Shown: piece after piece, positions 1 to 13,864 of the stretch
Numbering within the stretch: the stretch's first letter is position 1
Layout: each line of letters begins with the position of its first letter
NCBI RefSeq assembly: GCF_031755915.1
Contig: NC_083387.1
Span: forward strand, 19,241,001-19,305,000
DNA from: Ziziphus jujuba
Lineage: Eukaryota; Streptophyta; Magnoliopsida; Rosales; Rhamnaceae
DNA length: 64,000 nt
Direction: 5' to 3'
The notes under the pieces: generated by a model
Seen by the model: the letters and a program-made list of their open reading frames with translations, nothing else
Told to the model about the DNA's origin: nothing
Databases searched by the model: none
Made by a program: the position numbers and the translations under genes

Positions 1-2062
1 AACAGGGTCTAAAGACTCTAAGTCTCTAAACGGTATTAATTTTGATTGTGTAGGCAACGACAATCCTGTTATAAATCATTATTTCCTTGCAAATAATTCT
101 ATAGTTTAAACCTCTCATCACATTATAAAATTAAAAAAAAAAAAACGTAGTTGTACTTTAATATCCCATAATTTGAGAAAGTCGTCCTTTTTTAGCCTTT
201 GAATTTTAAATAATTGAAATTTAAACCTTCAAATTTTAATTTATTTCATTTTGATCAAATTATTATTATTATTATTATTATTATTTACTAATGGTGGTAA
301 TGGTTAAAAAGTTCTTAAAATGCAAATATGTAAAATTAGATAGTTTAAATTGTAACAAATTAAAATTAGAAAATCTAAATTTCAATAAATTTGTAAAAAT
401 TGTAGTTTAATATTGTTCATATGGGTTGGAGCCATTATCCATTTTTAGCCAGAAGAATCAGATTGGATCAATGCAAGCAATTGAAATTTGAAGGCATAAA
501 TTCAACATTTAAATTTGAGAGCCGAAAGTGCAATTTCTCATTCGTGTTCATAAGTTTTTAGGATCATCTTAGCATATTTTAAGAACTTATTTGTTTTTTA
601 TTTTAGAACTTATTCGTTGTTGATTTTGTTCACAAGAATTATTTGTAATTGCATTTTAAATCCAAAGATTAATAAGCATTTTGGTCTTTCAAATAAATTA
701 TAACATGATATTAAGCTACAAATAAAGTTAAGCTACATGATAAGCATCTTTTTTCTTTTCTTTTTTTTTTTTTTTTTATAGATCCATTTTCTTAATAAAA
801 TAATAATAAGAAGAACAATAATAATAATAATAAATAATTTAAAAGTAAAGAAAAAACTATATTTTAGCCCTCTCAGTTATCTTACATTTTAATCTCTTTG
901 GGATAATTCATATATAGCTACTATCGGTATCGGTGATAACTTCCAATCTCAAAAAACCCCTCAGATTGGCCCTAAGCAATTTTTTTTTTTTTTTCTGAAG
1001 TATCAATTTGATATAATAAAACATAAACAACTCATACAACTCTTTCATTCACAAAAATAAATAAATAAATAAAAGATAAACAAAACCAAAAACAAAAAAA
1101 AACAAAAAACTCATATAACTCTTCCTGTAATTTTATTCTATTTTAGTGATAATATATATGATTAACTTTGCCAGATTTATTAGGAAAAGTTGGATGATTA
1201 GACTAAACTTATAAGGAAATAATAATTTAGGAGGTAATTTGATAGGTTCTGTCGCTTGGAAGACAGTGCAAAAAATAGTATTAACTGTAGAGGTATAACG
1301 TAGTTGCCGTTGAAAAAAATAAACTCTCCGTGCTTAGTACGATAAACTCAACAAACAAACAAAAAACCCTACTCCATCCTGCAACGACACAATTCATCAA
1401 CAGGCCATAAATTTCTCCAAGCCCAATCCTGCACTGACTGGACAAAGAAAGCCAATGGATCATCCCAGCTCTTTATCCAACCCACCAAAACAGATGTAGA
1501 ATCAAAAGAATTACAACCATTGATTCTTCGACAACTATATGATGCCCTTTTTTTTTTTTTTTTTTTTTTCATCAAACAATTATATATGTTGATTTTTTAT
1601 TATTACTATTATTTTCTCTTTGTGAATAACAATTATATATGTTGATGATGCTGATAAATATATAAATAATTTACTGATTGAATCTCAGAAATTTTGGACA
1701 GAACATGAGACAGATGATAAACCAGACCTTACAGGCAGTGGATAAAGTTGGAAGATTAGATTTTTTTATTTTTTATTTTTGTGCTTCCAAACAATACAGA
1801 TTTTCAGGTAGTCAAATAGAAAATATACTTTTCCAATCCATATATCGTTGGCAACTAGGCCCATACATTCCTTCAAAATCTGGGAAAGTCCAGAATTGGC
1901 ATATACTACAAAAAAAAAAAAAAAAAAAAAAAAAGAATAATATACTTTACATCATGGCTCATAAACCAGTCCGTGAAGAAAATTGACAGGAAAACTGAGA
2001 TCTGATGACCGGCATGTGTATGTATATATATATATATATATGTATACCATAAAAATAATAAA
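1..2062. other. AT-rich intergenic DNA 3' of the BIG1-like gene
   Basis: No convincing gene. The stretch holds simple repeats: a TAT trinucleotide run near 262-283, an ATA-rich run near 801-835, poly-T near 761-778 and 1549-1569, poly-A near 1911-1934 and an AT dinucleotide run near 2026-2041. Short open frames here are low-complexity or lack any family resemblance. The right end contains the 3' flank of the minus-strand BIG1-like gene. Confidence 0.6.
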
Positions 2063-5000
2063 TCATTGCATTATTATTGGGCCTATACATGATTGGAACA
2101 TGTTGCTTAAAACACGCTGAACTTCTCCAGAGCTGTGCTCACACTTCACAAGATCTACCAACGACGGAAAGAATTGCGAAATGTACCTTTTGAATGAATC
2201 CTTTTCTAAACCACTCAATACCTGCAATGCTGTGACAACCAAAGCGGTTCTCGCCGCCAATTCTTCCTTCTTTGCAGAACCCAAAGGAAGAATCCAGTGA
2301 ACGACAGGCTGATTAACCGGTTTCTGCTGCGAGGAATAAGTTCTGGTACAGTTCAGGTATATCTGCAATATTTTTTCACACACTGCAACAAGTTGAGCTT
2401 CTATGTTGATCTCATTACAGAGCAATGGGCTATCCACAAGTAGATTTTGGAGGAAATTGAGATAACTCTGATACGACTCATTCTCAAAATGAACCATGGG
2501 TGGAGCACTGAGCTCCAGGATTGCACACACTTTCTGCAGCTTCTTCTGTAGGATTGTCTCAGAATTCAGTTGGTGAGCATGCGATGCAATAGAGGAAAAT
2601 AGTTCAAGAAGGATTGAAGTATTTGCTACTGACAAGGACTGAAGATGCATTGTATGCAAATCCGTAACAACCTGAAAAGAAATGTAGATGACATTCTGTC
2701 ACAAATCAACAGAGAAGACATATCTACATGAATCTTGATATCTGCTAAAAGCCAGCGGAATTTTGCTAGCAAAGTTGCAAGTTAATGCACTGAATCATAG
2801 TCATCTAACACAGGATAAAAATATACTTATGCAAGTCATCTAGCTAGCGATGGCTTGTGGGTTTCTAAAGACATAATCAAGCCTCATATTCCCTATTATT
2901 ATAAAATTATGTACTACGCACACACAGATGAGTACGCAAACAGAATCACACCTCTGTAGAAATTTCAGGGTGATGTTCAAGGAATAAAGAAAGAAATAAG
3001 AGTCTACCAAACTTTGTGGAATTCAAGGCGATGTTCAAGAAATAAAGGCAAAGCTTTTAGACTACGAAACTTCACCAACATGTGTAATTCATCAATTCAT
3101 ATCATACATGCAAGCAAACGATGGTGGATGAGGAAGAGAACCTGTATAATGAGAAGCTGCATCGCAATATGACTTTTCATTCTCGAAACCACATATGCTG
3201 CCATTTGCAGATTATCATCCTCAAGATCATCATTTGTCAACCCATGATCAGACGACATTTCCACATCATTATATGATTGAGAAACACCAGGCACGTCAAT
3301 GTTATCCATAGTTCTCAAAACCTTCATGAGTCCAGGCACTGCCGATGTTGCTGCTTCCTTCAAGGCTAGAAAAATCTCTCTCCAGTCATCTTCAGAAAAT
3401 TTGCCACCCAAATCACTAGTCAGACGCATCAATGCAGCAACTCCAGTGCTAGCTGGACCCTGAATAGGACTTCTTATGAGTCCTGTCAGTATTGATATCA
3501 CACCAGGTAGATGAGGCCTCACTACATCAAAAAAACTGTCAAATAGATCTAGAAGACATTCTGCTGCCACTGCAGAAGTTTCAGAATCCCATGTACTTCC
3601 CTCGTGCTGTGAAGATCTTGAAACTGGAGAATATTCATCATCTTTCATAGGTGTCTCTCTCTTGTCAAATGCGCAATCAAATAGAGGGAAAATAACAGTG
3701 CTGAAAACACCAGTCCAAAATGTGTGTGAGAAAAGATGACCATGATCCTTTAGAATGTTGAAAAGAACTTCCAAAGAACTCTTCCTGATAGCTGATCTTG
3801 GATCAGATGCCAGTTTTGCCAAACCTAAAAAATAACAATGTTAATTTTGTAAAATAAAAGATGCATCAGTGTTTGAAAAGTATATGACCACGCAATAATG
3901 CTAAAGAGACACCGAAGTCTTAGCTATACAACTGTTTAGTTATCATGAATTGATTTTTCTGAAATGATTTAAATTCATTTTAGTTATGTTCTCCGTGTTA
4001 CATCAATTTTCTCTCTCACTGATATATTCTTGAGATACTCTCCAACAAGTTCATCAATAATATACCTAAATATAACTATAACAATGATATTTTTGTTATT
4101 TAAAAGAGATAAACCAAATTGACTAACTTTTAATACTGTTTAAGTGACAAGAGACTGCAAGACTTGTATATTTATGATAAGAGACTACACAATGCAATAA
4201 ATAAAAAATTTAAATGATGAATTTTAAATAAACTAAAACCTAAATGGTAATTATGAAAGACGATTATTAAAGAGGAAATTTAAGAAATTTAACCAAGTGA
4301 AAAATCAAAATAAAGAGCATTTGCATGCACTTTAACAGCACTCAACCAGAAAATAGAAGGAAATTGATAAAGTCTAACAACAATATGCCACCAAAGGTAA
4401 AATAGAATAACAAAAGTGGATTCAACTGGAAGACTATAACTATGAAACCTCTTGTATTATCTCCTTAAGGCTAAAGAGGAGATTCCAAATGAATGTGAAA
4501 TGGGTTCTGTTGTTCACCAAGCACAAGGTTAAGCAGTTCAGCATTTGCTAGGAAGATAGCCTTAAAAGCCAATCACCTGTAAGCAAAGGAAGCCAATAGG
4601 ATGTACTATCATCTTTCTCTGTTACAGTCTGTACATCTGAAGCATCCTCATTTACAACCAGATTGAAACCATCAACCTTGCTCTTCTCATTGTAAACAAG
4701 TCCTCCTTCTGCAAGTTTGACTGCACAAAAGCGGAGAAAAGCAATGGCATTGAGGCTAACATCACTGTTGAATCTACTAGTTGTGAATGTTATGAGGCAT
4801 TTGACACAATCAGTGAAAGTTAACGTCTCTGTCTCAGTTATATAGGGAAAATATTCTCGCACTATCTTTTCCATGGTCTCAAAGGCCAACAGGACTATAT
4901 TTTTTCGTTCATCAGCAGCAGCAGCCGTGAAAATCTAATGAAAGAACAGAGTAAGAAAAAAAGTGAATGAGAAAGAGATGATCCATAAGCTGACAACAAG

Positions 5001-6491
5001 GCATGCCAACTAAAGTAGATAGTATTAGCCATGCAAGATACTGATAAACTATTGGAGAGAGCCAGCCAAAGCCAAAACTTTAAGGGTTAAAAATGGATAT
5101 GCTAATTGTATATACATGCATGCACCCAAACCAAAAATGGAACAGGCATCTCAGATATTCCCCCCTTTTTTTCTCACCAATCAATAACCTTTTTGAAAAT
5201 CAACTACTTACATCTAGAAGTCCTTAATAAAATTTTGAAATATTGCTTTATCAAGGACCAAGAAATTTATCAACCCAGCATTTATATGGTCAAAGACAAC
5301 ATACCATAAAAACACTTTTCCATCCAGATTTCACATTACTGACACGGCTTAGCACCATTTGTGAAATGCAACGAACAATCAACTCCCTAATTTCTGCAGA
5401 GCTGCTCTTTTGCATAACAATCACAAATGGTCTCAAAAATTCATTCTGAAAGTTGTAATTTGCTAGTTCCTCACGCTCCAAGAATTTCATAGCAAGCTGA
5501 CGTAATGAATCCATCACAAATATGGCAACTGAGAGATTTTCTGACAAGCCAACTGAAACAAAGAAATCTGAGAGAACATTCCATATACGAGACCACACTA
5601 ATCTGATGCGATTCATATTGTAATGCCTGCAAAAGAAATCATCTCATTATTATAATATACATCCTACATATTTCTGTTCAAATGAAGTTGCACGACTCAT
5701 CATTAGAAAATTTTCCTCACAAATATTTGGGGGGCAGAGAGAGAGAGAGAGCACCAAGGAAGTATCTACTAGGAAAAATAAATCCAAACAGAAATCTTGC
5801 AATGGATCATTTAATTGCAGAATTCCAATCTGTTACCATTACATTCATGCAACAAAACTCTGAAAATGAGAGAGAGAGAGAGACAGACAGAGAGGGAGAG
5901 AGATCTTACGCTATTTCAACTATTTTTGTGAGGCTAAATACACGAGGATCTGTTGGAGATTGCAACTCAGACATGGCAACTTTAGACAAGGCCTTCACAA
6001 AAGCCACTATTGCTTCACTGTTCAACCTTTGACTATGAGCAAATACATGATTCAACTCAAAGTTCCCAATTTGATCCAGCAAATTCAAGTTTGAGATGAA
6101 GTTATTAATCTGTACTGGAGATACCAGTCCAGAAGTGTTTACTCCGCTACTTGTACTGTCATACGAACCCCCACGGACAACAGCCATTACAGCTGGATTC
6201 TGAAGAGTTCCTTTCTTCTTTAGAGATGGAAAACCCATTGCTTTTGGTACCTTTTCATCTGTTTCAACATTTGATACAGTAAGAAAGGATGCATCAGGTG
6301 GTGCACCCTCTCCCAACAATTGCAGATGCTCTATTCGAGAAAGGCATGTTAATATGTGCTCCCATGCTTCCTCAAGATAATTGCCATCTTCAATGGCAAT
6401 TGTTATTATTGCCTGTCAAAAGGAAATATCTGCATAAGAGGAATACAGGACACTGCAAATGGAATGGACTTACTAGCACAATACAAATGAT

Positions 6492-6528
<37 letters not shown>

Positions 6529-9500
6529 GAATGTAGTTACCATACAGTGTCTTAATCAAAGGGTACCATCCTAATAACTAACTTATCATTCCTTTCATGT
6601 TACCCATTATATGACCAATGAACAAGGAAGATGCATAACAATATCATCATGCACAAGATCCAATCAGCTCAGGCAATGTGGTAAATACAGATAAACCTAT
6701 TCTTTCCTAATCTGCTATTCAGAAGCAAATGTATCTGAAATGAAATTGAGGAAAGCACAGTTCCCTTTTCATTATTGTTTATTTATAATACACCAACCTT
6801 CACAGCATCAACATTTTTTTGCTTCATATCTGCAGCACAATGAAGATAAGTAAACTTGGCCATGGATGTGACAAATGCATCTCTTTGAGTTTGCATGCCC
6901 ATCACTGCAGTAATATGAACAGCATGTCGAAATCCCTGCAAACATTGAGAAGTAGCAAGCCTGTCATCACTTTGGTCAAGTGTCACACTAAATGCAGCCA
7001 GCATTGGACCCCAGCAAACCTCCACCATAAACCTCAATATGGCAATATCTGTAACAGCATGATATACAGACCTACAACACCAAACAAGAGTGACAATTCA
7101 GTAGTTACAAGACCCAGCATAGATGGCAAACAATTGAAAATATCAGCTCTCCCAAAATGATCAGAATAAATTAGCTGCCTAAGACGTGATTAAGTTTCAT
7201 AACAATTACCAGAACCTCCTTGGATCTGGCTGTATAAAAATTTAATATAATGTATAACAAAGGTAAAGTTCAAGTGTCAACTGATCTGTAAACGAACACC
7301 TCCAGACACCCACTTTGAGGTGCCTCATCAATATTGAAATGAGAAGACCACCTTTACTAAAGACATGTAAAATACATGAATACAACTTTAAAAGTTAATC
7401 TTTCAGTGCCTAGTATCTTAACTTACTCTGACTTTCCTGACTTTGCTTTAAATTGCTCCTGAATATGTCTTATAAGAAGCCCATTGGCACCCAATGCTTT
7501 TTCTTCAGTCTGCTTCCAAGTCACCAGATTGAGGATACCATCTAAGCCCAGTAATTTATTAATGCTATTTGCCTGCTTGCTCTGTGGTGCAGAAGGTTCA
7601 GCATTCATCTTGATTTCATTTTTAACAATTTGATCATAAAGGGTGCCAAGATACTCTTCAGGTAAATCCTTTCCATCATCTATTCCACGGTTATTCCTAA
7701 TAAAGTCAGCCTTTGTCATCTGGATGAACAACAATTGCAGGATAGAATTCAGATAACAGTCAAACTCAATTTTTAATTCATATATTACAAAGTAATTATC
7801 TGCAAGCAGCAAAATTGAAAAGACATAACAATTGCGAAGATTTTGTCACGCATCATTTAGAACAAAAATTAGAGTGTAATCATTAAGACAAACACTTTTA
7901 TCCCAATCCAGATGCATCATTAATCAACATCCTAAAATATAACTATGCAAACAAGATTCCTACTCCTATACTGAGAAAAACCACACGTAGGAAAATCTAA
8001 TAAGTAAAAAAAATAATAATAAAAAAAAAACTAAATAATTTCCTTTTTAAATGGATGGTTAAACAAACATCAAAACTAATGTTGCACCTAAAGAAAATAA
8101 GTCTAAGAAAGCAAAATATCAACTGAAAAAATGTCTTGCAATTTAAAACTGGAGAAACTATTATAGAACAATACAAAGAACAGGTTCAGAAAGCAAACCT
8201 TTTCTTTCACCATGTTATTATGTGCATCTGTGTTAAGCAAAATCACAGAGTAAGCGAGAACATAAGCAGTGTCTGCACTGGTAAACGAACTCGGATTGCA
8301 TTTACAATAGCGCTCAGCAAACTTCTCCATAATGCGGTCAATCTTCTGTGCTTCTCCAGGTAACCTGAATCCCCGCAGGAAAAACCTTATCGCTTCACCA
8401 AAATCCATCCCAATAAAATTGAAGGAATCCACATAAGCATGCATAACTTTGAGGGAAAATTCCTCCCTTTCACCCAAATAGTCACCAATCACAGTTTCAT
8501 TTAGGCCACTAGTCTTCTTCAGGAAAGAAGCAACCTCTTCAGGAGAACTACCAATTTTTTTGGTGCTTATCAGAAACTCAATGCCCTTTGATGGCTTCCT
8601 ATTAAACAGTGATATACCTTTCTGCATTAAACCCGGTAAAGTTGTCAAACTACAGGTAGAACCAGAGTGGTTGCTGGTAAGCTGGAACTACATGATAAAC
8701 TGAATTGCTAGCAAAAAGTAGATAGCATATAAACCAATAAAGTCAAAATAAATTATCATGAAACAGATGAAACATCCGTTTGTGGACGGTTTAGTACACT
8801 ATGGATTCAGGATAGTTACAGAGAAAATATAACGATTAAATGTTTATTACATAGTCCTTATCCAAGTAAAAGAATGCTCAACCTGCATTTCAATTTTATA
8901 AGCTCGACGCTGCTCGAGCGTAGCAGCATCTGAGGATTCTGAATTTCCTTCAGGATGTAATTCATAATCAGAAGTTCCTTCTTCTCCAGGCTGGGTCAAA
9001 TGGTTCTCTGTTGAAGAATCACTCTCATGGCCCTTGACCAGATCCAAGTCTCCTAGTCTTAGCTGGTCCATCCAAGTTCCCATTGATTTAATGATGCAAA
9101 CCAGGCATTTAACTGACTCATGCCGAAATGTAATATCTTGTGCAGGAGACAATGTCGTGGTTGAACCAGAAGGAGGTCCTAGAGCAGTTTTCAGAAGGCC
9201 ATTGACAATCCTGCAAGTATCTGATGGAATTATAAGGGTTTTAATACATTTCACTTAAACACAATTCTGAAAAAGGAATTACACTTAAAAAGGTTGAGCA
9301 TATATAATTTTGAGTATTCCTGCACATTTTATGTGTTTCCTTAAGCATATATTTGAAAGGGGAGAAAGCAAAAAAGGTTTGACGCATATAACTGGTTCTA
9401 AGTTCTGCATATCCATATGCATATTGATATAGTATTATTTATCTCAAACAAAAAACTCGATTAAATTATAAAAATTTATTCAATGTCAAAGACTGAAATG

Positions 9501-12500
9501 ACAGAAATTTATGTAAAATTTAAAGTAGAGCTTGAAGATTCAAAAGAACCTACAGACTCAATTTATAAAAGATCATCTATAATAGCTTGAGAAGGTCATA
9601 TGATTACTGGAAATAGATCACACTTAATATCAAAAGTTCAAAACTTTTATTCTTCTTCTCTTTTCAAGTGGTTTAAAGAGAGAAAACTATATAATATTGC
9701 TTTATTAGGAAAGTAGCTTTGGAGATTTCCCTTGGAACAAAACTCCTTATGTGACATGGTCATTAAAAGAAGCAAATGTTATTTACATCCAACTGGAATT
9801 CAAACTTTGTGACTGGAGGTTCTTTTAGAAATCCATGTAAATTTATATCTCAGGGAGTTGTTTCTTTTCCTACATTTCTTAGCTGGGAAGAGGCAACAAA
9901 ATATGTTTTCGGGAAAGATGTGTGGCGAGGCAAGCAGCCTTTTGCAACCACTTTTCCAAGACTTTTCAGATTGTCCAATGTTCATAATGCTCTTATTTCT
10001 GTTGCTTATCCTTTTTCCTTCTAATAATAAGAGTATTTGGAATTTTTCATTTAGAAGAAATTTAAATGATAGAGAAACTGAAGATCAGAGTCCCTTGTTA
10101 GATGTTTTAGGAAATTCTTGTACTAATCCTTCAAAGCAATTTTTGAAATTTGATATTCAGTTTCTCTATCATTCAAATTTGATGTTCAGTTCTTTGTTAG
10201 ATGTTTTAAGAAATTAAAAAATTTCTATACAAATCAAATGCTTTAGGAAATTTTTTGATAATAAAGAGATGAGCAGTGAAGATCTCTTTGAGAAAGCTAA
10301 ATCTTTAGCATCTTTGTAGCCTCCACAAACTAAGCTTTGAAGACTCGCCATTTTCTTTGATTGTTCTAAATTTGAAAGATGTCATGGGCAGCTGATATGT
10401 TCTTAGTCCTTATTATTGTCTTAATGTTCTGTTTTTTGTTTTTTGCTGTATTTATGTTTTCAAGGATTTCTCATCCTCCGTTTTACCCTTTATATTGACT
10501 TCTATCAACAAAAGGTTGTTTCTTATATAAAATAAGAAATGATAATAAAATAAAATAAAATAAAATACAAAGACAAACAAACAGATAATAACAAAAACAC
10601 ATGTTGTTTTTTAATCTCCATACAGCATCACCCATTACTTTTCAGTTTATTTGGGATTACACTAATCAATTTGGTTTGCAAAATGTAAAGCAACTTGGAA
10701 CACATTTGGTGTACAAAAGCTTATTTCTTATTAAAAAATAAAAATAAAAAACAAACAAACAAATAATAACAGAAACACATTTTTTGTAATTTCCATATAG
10801 CACCACCCATTACTTTTCAGTTTATTTGGGTTTACAGTACTCCACTTGGTTGCAAAAAGTACAGGAACTTGGAACTTGTAGGAGCTATAGCATGGAGCTT
10901 TTAGGGGGTGGTGTTTCAGATAACCAAGAAACAACTGAAAGACTGTTTTCCTTTCCTTATGTGACACTACAACATCCATGCTCAACATGTAGAGATATTC
11001 TATCACTTTTTACAGCCAAATTGCTTTGGCTTTCACCCTAAAACCTAAGCTGTTGTCCGCTGCGAAATCCAATTTGACCAGTTGATATGTAAATCACAAT
11101 CAGATTATCAGAATATTACACGACGCAATAACTTCCAAGAACATATGAAGTTATCCTAGGTAAAACTTTTGTTGGAGTAGGTAAATATTCACCTAACCCC
11201 ACATTTGAACTTTTTTAGACGTGATGCACAATGTTTAGTGACATGGTCATAAATTGCATAACATGAAAACAACAGCATTAGAAGCCAGAGCATTTAGTCT
11301 AATTGTGGAACCTTATGCATCACAAACCCACTATGTTCAAGTTATGTAAAGCAGTTGGCATTCATAAAGGTTAAAAGGACTGAACGATTATCATTAACTA
11401 TTCTCCCAGCAAATACCATACAACAGAGAAGTATTTTTATTTGGCATCAATTCCATTTCAAGCCATGAGTGGATTCCACCATCCTCTTTCCCTCCAAACC
11501 TTCATCTAATCTTTTCAATAATGCACTCTGATAGCATAAGTTCCCAGCCCACTAATTTGATCATTGGAAGCTAATTAGACCCTATTTAAAAGTTAGTCAA
11601 CATCAATACCACTTTACAAACACTTGCTGTCTAACAGGAATAAAATTATTAACTACTAATAACTATTAAAGGTCTATTTTCATTAAAAGCATGGGACATT
11701 AAATTTAAAACATAATAGAGAAGCGCAATACCTTTCAAAGATGTTTGGAGAATCCACGTCACAATCATAGTTGACAAAGATGTCAATGATAATCTGTGAA
11801 TCCTGAGAAATCTTCTCCAATAAGTTGAGGACAGTCATTTTCTGGACAAAACTAGGCTGAAGCACATTCTCAAGCACCCGGAGAACAAGCATGGGAAAAA
11901 ATATACCAATTTCTGCTTTCAACCCTGATCTAAATTTTGATAACAAGATCATGAAAATAGAACACTGAAGCTGGAAAATAGCCATAACAGACAGTGCACT
12001 GTTTTTTAACAATGATAAGCACAGGAACTGCTTGATAGAATTGAGGAACCTGCAAAGAGTAAAAAAGAAACAATTGCTTTCTTCACCAAAGATTTATCAT
12101 AAGGGGGCAAGCAAGACGTGATAAACTAAAAATGGCAGTAATAAGTACAAAATAATATATGAAACTCTACATATTGTAGCAAGGATGCAAAAGAACGAAC
12201 CAAGTGTATAAAATCTCCACATGCTCGAATTTAACCAATGTTCAACTTAAAGGAATTTTAAATATAAACCCGCAAGCCAGGATCCACAGTAGTAACACTC
12301 TAAAATAAAACCATGCTGTTTATATGGATATATGGCTGACCTCAAATAGAGGCCATATATTTTACAAGCTGAACTACTTAATTAAGAGAACAAAACAGTA
12401 ACAAAAGGTAATTTTGGAAGAAAAACAAGCAGTATCCACCCCACCCAACCCCCAATCCTCCATATCAGAACTAAAGGTACGTTATATACAAACAATAATA

Positions 12501-13864
12501 TAATATAATAATAATAAATTAGTTATTCATGGCAATTATTGAAAAATGTAAAAGACAATGTAACTGCATAACAGAGTGTGAAGCCTTTTAAACATGAAAA
12601 TTAGTATGAACCACTAGCATCGAAGATGCAAATCCTAATATAAGATAAATTAGATAAATTAAAGTTAACTACTCTATTTTCTCTTATGTATTCGCCGAAA
12701 GCAAAAAGACAGGACAACGGAACAGCGGATAGATATTTTACAATATCCCAACTTCAAACCAATGACAAATAAGATTTCCAAAAGAAAAGGATCAATTCCA
12801 ACAACAGTGGCCGATTACGGAATCACTCACCTCTCATTGGAGCGCCAAATCGAGCCCCCATTCTCCATGACTACCTTTAGCAGCTCCAACGACAAAATTT
12901 TCCCTCTCAACAGAATTTGATCATCAGGGTGCTCCTGCGACGAGAATTTCATGGACAACTTACACAAATTTCTGAATAAAAGAAAGCCATCGTCCCTAAT
13001 CTTACTGCCACCACCATCACCCGATTCAGCTCCCTCAATCGAATCTCCATGTCCCAAATCTTCTACTTTTCCAGCGGAGCCATTGCCATTTTGCAGTTTG
13101 TGCACCGGAGATGGCGTCAACTGTTTAGAACTCCCTTCACTTGTATCTATAATCTCATTCACAAAGTTCTGGCAGAAGTAGATGGAACTCCCTTCGTTCA
13201 AGTTCTTATCGGTGAATTCCAGCAATTCATGCACAGAGACCCTCTTTATGACAACGTCCATTGAGTCCTCCTCGACTCTGGTAAACACGATCACCATAAT
13301 CTGTGCAAGAACCGACTTGGCACAGATCTGATTGGTACCATTTTGGCCACCAAGATACACATTGTAACAAGCCCTAACAATACTCACCAAACAATCACCG
13401 CGAATCAACACGCACGGAGATCGAACCGCGGAAAGCAGAACACGAAGCACACCAAGCTCGATCGCCTCCTCACCAAGCCCGCCCGACTTATAAACAGCCT
13501 CAACAAGCTTGAACGCCATATTCTGAGGCTTAGCGCTATCGATTTCGCCATGGATGAGACCGAGGGAGAAGAGCTTGAAGGCGCATTCGAGAGCGGGCTC
13601 GACGACCTTGGCGTAAGCGGAGCCAATCGCAAGGAGGAGCGGTTGGAGGACGAATTCAGAGTCAGAGAGGCAGAGACCGGACAGAGGCGAGTTTGGATCG
13701 GAGAAGGAATCGGAGAGCGTCTCGAGCTTGTCGAGCGCCGATTTGCAGGCGGCAACGAGGTTGGAGTGCTTCCGCCATGCCGCGTTCTTCACGATCTTGT
13801 CCAGGGAAGGGCCAAGGACGCGGCCGCAGCGGGAAATGCCGCCGAGGGTTTGGGAGGAGGACAT
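2063..13864 (-). CDS. BIG1: BIG1-like brefeldin A-inhibited ARF guanine-nucleotide exchange factor
   Basis: Large Sec7-family ARF-GEF that loads GTP on ARF GTPases at the trans-Golgi network for post-Golgi traffic. Exons on the minus strand: 13864-12831, 12049-11732, 9210-8883, 8621-8199, 7719-7427, 7071-6798, 6412-5910, 5626-5305, 4934-4577, 3824-3142, 2671-2063. They join in frame with GT-AG sites to 1714 aa, close to the ~1690 aa I recall for Arabidopsis BIG1. The N-terminal DCB region includes [20 protein letters not shown]-box-like motif [10 protein letters not shown] lies at about residues 440-450. The Sec7 domain spans about 561-750, with the catalytic glutamate E650 in [11 protein letters not shown] and the loop [11 protein letters not shown] regions follow to the C terminus. 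The start is the first ATG of the frame and matches the family start MSxSQxLGG. Family BIG is certain; orthology to BIG1 rather than another BIG rests on remembered similarity and on synteny. Confidence 0.93.
9660..10230 (+). mobile_element. Decayed LINE (non-LTR retrotransposon) 3' ORF2 fragment in BIG1 intron 2
   Basis: Translated on the plus strand, antisense to the host gene, this shows the typical end of a plant LINE reverse-transcriptase ORF: ALLGK-stop-LWRFPLE near 9697, then [21 protein letters not shown] at 9815-9878, [12 protein letters not shown] and [10 protein letters not shown], and after a stop cluster and frame change [15 protein letters not shown] near 10033. This matches the zf-RVT region of plant LINEs from memory. 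Several stops and at least one frameshift make it a fossil. It lies wholly within the 9211-11731 intron, so it does not disturb the exons. Confidence 0.8.
10570..10880. repeat. Imperfect tandem duplication, period about 175 bp, in BIG1 intron 2
   Basis: Two related blocks, about 10570-10705 and 10745-10880. Both contain an AAACAAACA run, AATAACA, AACACAT, a shared CCCATTACTTTTCAGTTTAT (starting 10631 and 10806) and an ACTTGGAAC end. Offset of the shared core is 175 bp. No coding content seen. Confidence 0.8.
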
